Below are positions 59,861-64,000 of a stretch of 64,000 nucleotides of DNA, piece by piece; position 1 is the stretch's first letter; each line of letters opens with the position of its first letter. A program made the position numbers and the translations under genes. Under the pieces are notes generated by a model. The model saw only the letters and a list, made by a program, of their open reading frames with translations, ran no database searches and was not told the origin of the DNA. Source of the DNA: Roseivirga sp. E12 (lineage in GTDB: Bacteria; Bacteroidota; Bacteroidia; Cytophagales; Cyclobacteriaceae); contig NZ_JAGFMD010000001.1 of the NCBI RefSeq assembly GCF_017592825.1, positions 1,364,001-1,428,000 of the forward strand, in the 5' to 3' direction.

Positions 59861-62233
59861 ATGGTCAAAATATTTATCAACCTACTGATCAGAAATTTTC
59901 TAAAGAACAAGCTTCTTAATAGCCTTAACGTGATTGGTCTATCGCTGGGTCTCATTGCAGCAAGCTTGATTATCTTATATGCTGATCATGAACTGAGCTA
60001 TGATGGTCATTACTCAGATGCTAAGAATATCTATCGTTTTGAAGGTAGAACCAACTCGCCCAATTGGTCTTCCAATTTAGGGTTCGAACACGGTAGAGCC
60101 CTAAAGTCTGGTAACTATCCTGAAATCAAAAACATTGTTCAGGTTAACAATCAGGGTGAATCATACATTTCTTTTGAAGGACGCAGGTTCGTAGAAAAAA
60201 ACATCAAACTTGTAGCTCCTGGATCCGACTTTCTTGAGTTATTCGACTTCGAACTGCTGGAGCAATCTAGGAAAGATCCATTGACCGCACCATACGCTGC
60301 GATCATTACTAAATCCACTGCGCGGAAGTATTTTGGTCAAAACTTAGCAGTCGGAAAAGCTCTAAAATATGATTCTCTCTATTTGACGATAGCTGCGGTT
60401 ATAGAAGACCTGCCAAGTAACACTCACTTGGAATTCGACATTCTTTACACTAACCCAGCTTCTTTTAGCAATACTCACTTCCATACCAATACCTACTTAA
60501 AACTTACTGACAAAGCAGAGCCTGGACAATTAGAGACTAAAATATTGGATATGGAAGGTGTAGCAACTGACGAGTTTCATAAGCTATCGGAGGTGAAGCT
60601 AATGCCAATTCAAAATATCTATTATGATTCGCAAGCGGGATTTGGTGCGGGCGGCAAAGGAGACAAGCTTCAGCTTACACTGTTCATAGTCATTGGACTA
60701 CTCATTCTCTTAATAGCGATTACCAATTACATTAACCTCTCTCTTGCTGTCTATTCTGGGAAACGTTTGGAATTCGGTATGAGGAAAGTTCTTGGCGAAG
60801 GGCGCGCACAACTAACGAAAAACTTATTTCTAGAATCTTTAAGTATTTCGTTGCTGACCATTCCACTAACACTTATTGGTATAAAGTTTACTTTGCCCAT
60901 CTTCAACGACTTTATGGGGTTGACCATTGAGAACAACTTGCTGGTTGATCCACTCTATTGGTTTTTAGGCTTAGCGTTTCTAGGCGTTCTAAGCGGCATC
61001 ACAGTCATTAATCCAACCATTACATTAGCCAAAATCAAGACCACAGATTTATTAAAGAGTAAAAATTCGGCACACACCAGCGGTGGAATCAAACTGCGTA
61101 ACGTGCTCGTATTCTCACAATTCATCTTGCTCTTTACACTGGGTATTTCCGCCTGGTTAATGAATCGTCAAATCCGCTATTTGGATTCCAAAGACATGGG
61201 TTTTAAGGCAGATAGAATAATCAAAATCACAAATGCCTTTGACATCGGAGGTATGGACGTCTACCAGATCTATAAGACTAAACTCCTTACATATCCGCAA
61301 ATCGGTGGTGTTTCATTTGGCCCGATGATGGGTGATGGGATGTCACCCATGGCCTACAAACCAGAAGGACAAGATGAGGTTTTTGAAAACCTTCTCTCCT
61401 ATGGAGTCGACATTGACTACTTCGATGTAATGGGGATGGAAATCTTACAAGGTGACTTTAAAGATGTACTACTTGCCTCTGAAGCTGGCCAGGTAATCTC
61501 ACTTGTCAATCAGAATTTTATTAACAAGTTCGGATGGCAGGATGACCCTATTGGCAAGAAAATCATACTTAGGCCCGGAAGCGAAAACGAACTTAACCGA
61601 AAGGTCTCTTCTGTTTTTAAAGACTTCCACTTTTTCAGTCTCAAGGAAAGAATCACTCCTCAAATCATTTCGTTAACGCCTCAACCACAATTCGTAAACA
61701 CCAATATCCTTGTCAAAGCAAATAACTATGACCTCAAATCAGTCGTAGAGATAATGGAAACCGAATGGACTGTTTTAAACCCCGAAATACCCATGCAATT
61801 CGACTTTATGGATGATGCGGTTAAACGACTTTATATCCAAGAAAAACGCACCGGACAGATCAGCATTATTTTCTCGATTCTCGCAGTGCTTCTTTCGTTA
61901 CTGGGATTGGTTGGCTTTATGTTTTATGTAATTGGTTTGAAGTCTAAAGAAATAGCCATTAGAAAAGTTCTTGGAGCCTCGCTCCTCCAAATAGTAACTC
62001 TTCTCAATCGACAACTTTTTCTAATAATACTGTTGGCCGCAATTATAGGTAGTGGGCTTAGCTACTGGCTTATTGATACTTGGCTGCGCGATTACGCCTA
62101 TTCTATTGAAGTGGCTCCAGGCACCTTCGTTTTGGCGGCCATAATTGTCTATTCTATCGTTTTTCTAATTACATGTTTCCAGTCCTTCAAGTCGGCTTTG
62201 TTCAACCCTTCAATGGCTTTAAAAAATGAGTAA
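59861..62233 (+). CDS. MacB/FtsX-type ABC transporter permease
   Basis: The 790-residue protein has the layout of the large Bacteroidota FtsX-like permeases. An N-terminal helix (LNVIGLSLGLIAASLIILYA) is followed by a MacB-like periplasmic domain (DHELSYDGHYSDAKNIYRF, then KSTARKYFG, and LPSNTHLEFDIL). Helices and an FtsX domain (EFGMRKVLGEGRAQLTKNLF) come next, then a second periplasmic domain and a final FtsX domain (AIRKVLGASLLQIVTLLNRQ). No ATPase gene is adjacent. MacB-type permeases drive mechanical work on periplasmic substrates rather than classical transport. Transcription is probably activated through site C. Confidence 0.88.
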   Translation: MVKIFINLLIRNFLKNKLLNSLNVIGLSLGLIAASLIILYADHELSYDGHYSDAKNIYRFEGRTNSPNWSSNLGFEHGRALKSGNYPEIKNIVQVNNQGESYISFEGRRFVEKNIKLVAPGSDFLELFDFELLEQSRKDPLTAPYAAIITKSTARKYFGQNLAVGKALKYDSLYLTIAAVIEDLPSNTHLEFDILYTNPASFSNTHFHTNTYLKLTDKAEPGQLETKILDMEGVATDEFHKLSEVKLMPIQNIYYDSQAGFGAGGKGDKLQLTLFIVIGLLILLIAITNYINLSLAVYSGKRLEFGMRKVLGEGRAQLTKNLFLESLSISLLTIPLTLIGIKFTLPIFNDFMGLTIENNLLVDPLYWFLGLAFLGVLSGITVINPTITLAKIKTTDLLKSKNSAHTSGGIKLRNVLVFSQFILLFTLGISAWLMNRQIRYLDSKDMGFKADRIIKITNAFDIGGMDVYQIYKTKLLTYPQIGGVSFGPMMGDGMSPMAYKPEGQDEVFENLLSYGVDIDYFDVMGMEILQGDFKDVLLASEAGQVISLVNQNFINKFGWQDDPIGKKIILRPGSENELNRKVSSVFKDFHFFSLKERITPQIISLTPQPQFVNTNILVKANNYDLKSVVEIMETEWTVLNPEIPMQFDFMDDAVKRLYIQEKRTGQISIIFSILAVLLSLLGLVGFMFYVIGLKSKEIAIRKVLGASLLQIVTLLNRQLFLIILLAAIIGSGLSYWLIDTWLRDYAYSIEVAPGTFVLAAIIVYSIVFLITCFQSFKSALFNPSMALKNE

Positions 62234-62444
62234 GAAACATAAATGGGTCTTTTTGGGAATGATCGCTATTCCTTTTGTCATCGCATTGGGTTTTCGAACT
62301 TATGACAACTATCAGTTTCATCAACAAATCATTACTAATAGAGAACAACAGTCTGATAAGCCATTTACTCACTTCAATGATGACTGCATGCATTTCCTAC
62401 TAACATTTGGTGAAAGCCTCGATAAACTCAAGTCCAAACTCTAA
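62226..62444 (+). CDS. Small single-pass membrane protein
   Basis: The 72-residue protein has one hydrophobic segment (WVFLGMIAIPFVIALGF) after a basic start (MSKKHK), followed by a polar tail with two His residues (THFNDDCMHF). The start overlaps the permease stop by eight bases, which suggests translational coupling and a possible accessory role for the permease. No similar family comes to mind. An overlapping frame on the other strand (62202-62393) looks like noise. Moderate confidence, because the gene is short. Confidence 0.55.
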   Translation: MSKKHKWVFLGMIAIPFVIALGFRTYDNYQFHQQIITNREQQSDKPFTHFNDDCMHFLLTFGESLDKLKSKL

Positions 62445-62557
62445 GGAAAAATCAAGTCTGTCAAATTTGAAATTTTATTTGTACAACAAAATAGTAACTA
62501 ATCCGTATGTTTAACAAAGTATATAGAAATTAAAATTGGCTTTTCAACAACCACTTT

Positions 62558-62884
62558 ATGAAAGGTAATTACCTCGGTGAATTTGAAGAATTAGTTATGC
62601 TCACATGTGCTTACCTAAAGGATGAGTCATACGGCATCAACATTGTTGAAGAAATAAAATCAAAACTGGATCGATCCGTCAGGCTTAGCGCGGTCCATAT
62701 GACACTTTATCGACTAGAAGACAAGAAGTTAGTAGAATCGCATATGGGTGGGTCTACTACCCAAAGAGGTGGTAGAAGAAAACGAATTTTCAGACTTACC
62801 AGCGCAGGTATGGAAATGCTCAAAGCCACCCAAAGAGGACGCATCAGTCTATGGAATCAAGTACCTGAACTTAAACTCAATTGA
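62558..62884 (+). CDS. PadR-family transcriptional regulator
   Basis: The 108-residue protein is a PadR winged helix. It starts LGEFEELVMLTCAYLKDESY, has GINIVEEIKSKL and the recognition region LSAVHMTLYRLEDKKLVESH, and ends with the wing GGRRKRIFRLTSAGMEMLKA. The usual PadR is a repressor. It lies six bases upstream of a permease-prefix gene, an arrangement I recall for Bacteroidota FtsX-type permeases, so it probably controls that gene. No second HTH or ligand domain is present. Confidence 0.9.
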   Translation: MKGNYLGEFEELVMLTCAYLKDESYGINIVEEIKSKLDRSVRLSAVHMTLYRLEDKKLVESHMGGSTTQRGGRRKRIFRLTSAGMEMLKATQRGRISLWNQVPELKLN

Positions 62885-62890
62885 TCCACA

Positions 62891-64000
62891 ATGAAAACAC
62901 CTCATAAATGGGTTCTTAAATTACTTCATAGTATATGTCCTGAAGAATTACAGGAAGGTATCACTGGCGATCTCATTGAGCAGTATGACATCAACAGAGG
63001 TAGAAACAGCAAGTTAATAGCCAATTGGCTATTCATTTTTAACGGACTTCAGTTTATCAGTCTGAGTATGCTCCAAAGACGAAATCAGTATCGAAAACCA
63101 AAAGTGACAGCAATGATTTTTAGCTACTTGAAAACTACCTTCAGAAATATTCGCAAACAATCTGCCTACTATTCCATCAACTATGTCGGTCTTGCTATGG
63201 GTCTAACTTGTTGTGCATTAGCCATATTGTATGTTAAATATGAGCTCAGTTATGATGACTTTCATCAAGATCCCAAAAACACCTATCGAGTCACAGGTGA
63301 AATAAATAACAGGGCTTGGTTTCCTTCAATACAGAATATTTATGCTGAAAGGCTTATGGACCAACCCTTTCCAGAGGTCAAAAAAATCGCAAAATTCAGA
63401 CGAACACCCCAACAATTTGCAATTTATGGTGATCAGCGATTTCCTACCCGCACCCTCGTGACAAATCCTGGCTCAGACCTGTTTGATATTTTGAGTTTCA
63501 AATCACTAGAGGGCGATCCCGACCAGATGTTAGAAGAACCTAACTCTGTAGTGATGACTGAGAGTTCGGCCAATGCCTTGCTAGGAGATTCACCGCATTT
63601 GGGCAAGATTATCAAATGGGACTCACTCACTCTTAAGGTCAGTGGAGTACTAGAAGACATCCCCGACAACAGCCACTTGACATTCAATTTTCTGGTAGCT
63701 GCGGAGGTTGATTTTTATGGGGTTTTCACCATTATGCAACTACAAGAGGGAGCAGACATCGAGGCTCTTGAGGATAAAATTGTCTCGTTAGACATCCCAG
63801 ACAATCAGTTCCCTATCAAACAAATAGCACTCCAACCCATTCGAGAAATTCACTTGGCCAAACCACTCACTTTTGAATTAAAACCACCTGGAGACAGAGG
63901 ATATCTACTTTTATTCTCAGGCGTGGCTCTATTCATATTGATCATTTCCTGTACCAATTACATCAACCTGTCTACTGCAATTTATGCCGGGAGAACCAAA
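62891..64000 (+). CDS. Permease-prefix FtsX/MacB-type ABC permease, truncated by window edge
   Basis: The reading frame stays open for 370 codons and runs off the window. It begins MKTPHKWVLKLLHSICPEE. This is a permease prefix domain (LQEGITGDLIEQYDINRGRN, about 75 residues with one helix) that links to a MacB-type permease. The permease part starts with an FtsX N-helix (YYSINYVGLAMGLTCCALAI) and a periplasmic domain with LPxxSHLTFNFLVA-like IPDNSHLTFNFLVA. A further helix near the edge is LFSGVALFILIISCTNYINL. The prefix and the preceding PadR gene form a typical pair. It is a paralogue of the permease at 59861-62233, and its downstream half is not visible. Confidence 0.85.
   Translation, partial: MKTPHKWVLKLLHSICPEELQEGITGDLIEQYDINRGRNSKLIANWLFIFNGLQFISLSMLQRRNQYRKPKVTAMIFSYLKTTFRNIRKQSAYYSINYVGLAMGLTCCALAILYVKYELSYDDFHQDPKNTYRVTGEINNRAWFPSIQNIYAERLMDQPFPEVKKIAKFRRTPQQFAIYGDQRFPTRTLVTNPGSDLFDILSFKSLEGDPDQMLEEPNSVVMTESSANALLGDSPHLGKIIKWDSLTLKVSGVLEDIPDNSHLTFNFLVAAEVDFYGVFTIMQLQEGADIEALEDKIVSLDIPDNQFPIKQIALQPIREIHLAKPLTFELKPPGDRGYLLLFSGVALFILIISCTNYINLSTAIYAGRTK

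Noticed and set aside
62202-62393. Minus-strand frame overlapping the small membrane protein
   Set aside because: No signal, no family and it is antisense to two coupled plus-strand genes.
1-64000. CRISPR array, prophage, insertion sequence, tRNA or rRNA
   Set aside because: No regularly spaced repeats with unique spacers, no integrase, transposase or phage structural genes, and no cloverleaf or rRNA-like sequence was recognised by reading.

Overview
The window looks like a chromosomal segment of a marine-type Bacteroidota bacterium, most likely Cytophagales (Roseivirga/Fulvivirga-like). The evidence is moderate A+T richness, DUF4199 and PorV-like proteins, a tricorn-type S41 peptidase, an Lgt with a large insertion, almost no Shine-Dalgarno sequences, and several promoters with the Bacteroidota -7 element TAnnTTTG. 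I see no rRNA, tRNA, CRISPR array, prophage or insertion sequence. The lineage call is inference from gene content.

Layout. 0-4 kb: the end of acpP, then fabF-rnc-nadE, coupled by TAATG overlaps. 4-14 kb: a membrane-tethered LuxR-type regulator, DUF4199, an MGMT-fold protein, an NTF2-like secreted protein, lgt, and a run of outer-membrane proteins (POTRA/barrel, PorV-like, helix-hairpin-helix plus barrel) followed by an M1 peptidase. 14-23 kb: a redox and stress region with two MarR regulators, a four-gene minus-strand operon, an isoquinoline-oxidoreductase-like molybdoenzyme (two subunits plus DoxX), an AhpD-like protein, a cupredoxin and an MFS exporter. 23-26 kb: two adjacent methyltransferases, one a TPR protein with a PRMT-like catalytic domain. 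26-31 kb: tricorn peptidase and metallophosphoesterase. 31-38 kb: tetR-tolC-MFP-RND efflux operon with a recognisable promoter/operator. 38-44.4 kb: TPR protein, glpK-glpD, a secreted HExxH protein and an esterase. 44.4-45 kb: a DUF559 gene bounded by direct repeats. 45-51 kb: a LysR regulator and hutH-hutU-hutI. 51-64 kb: two paralogous OmpR-type two-component systems, a rhodanese with a Cys-rich metal-binding-like motif, a MOCOS-like sulfurase, a TolB-like propeller protein and MacB/FtsX-type permeases with a PadR regulator.

The most notable unexplained structure is in the last 12 kb. Arrays of TTAAC direct repeats lie upstream of the rhodanese and of the first permease with the same spacing (11-9-11-10 bp). 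In both places the first repeat lies 79 bp from a TAnnTTTG element, and both promoters lack a -33 TTG. A shorter 11-9-11 array lies upstream of the TolB-like gene. This fits an activator-type regulon of the two neighbouring two-component systems. The second candidate for a new system is the pair of PRMT-like methyltransferases at 23.4-26.2 kb, both with the E-x8-E double-glutamate spacing. Two sets of MarR-type palindromes in the 14-21 kb region are a third.
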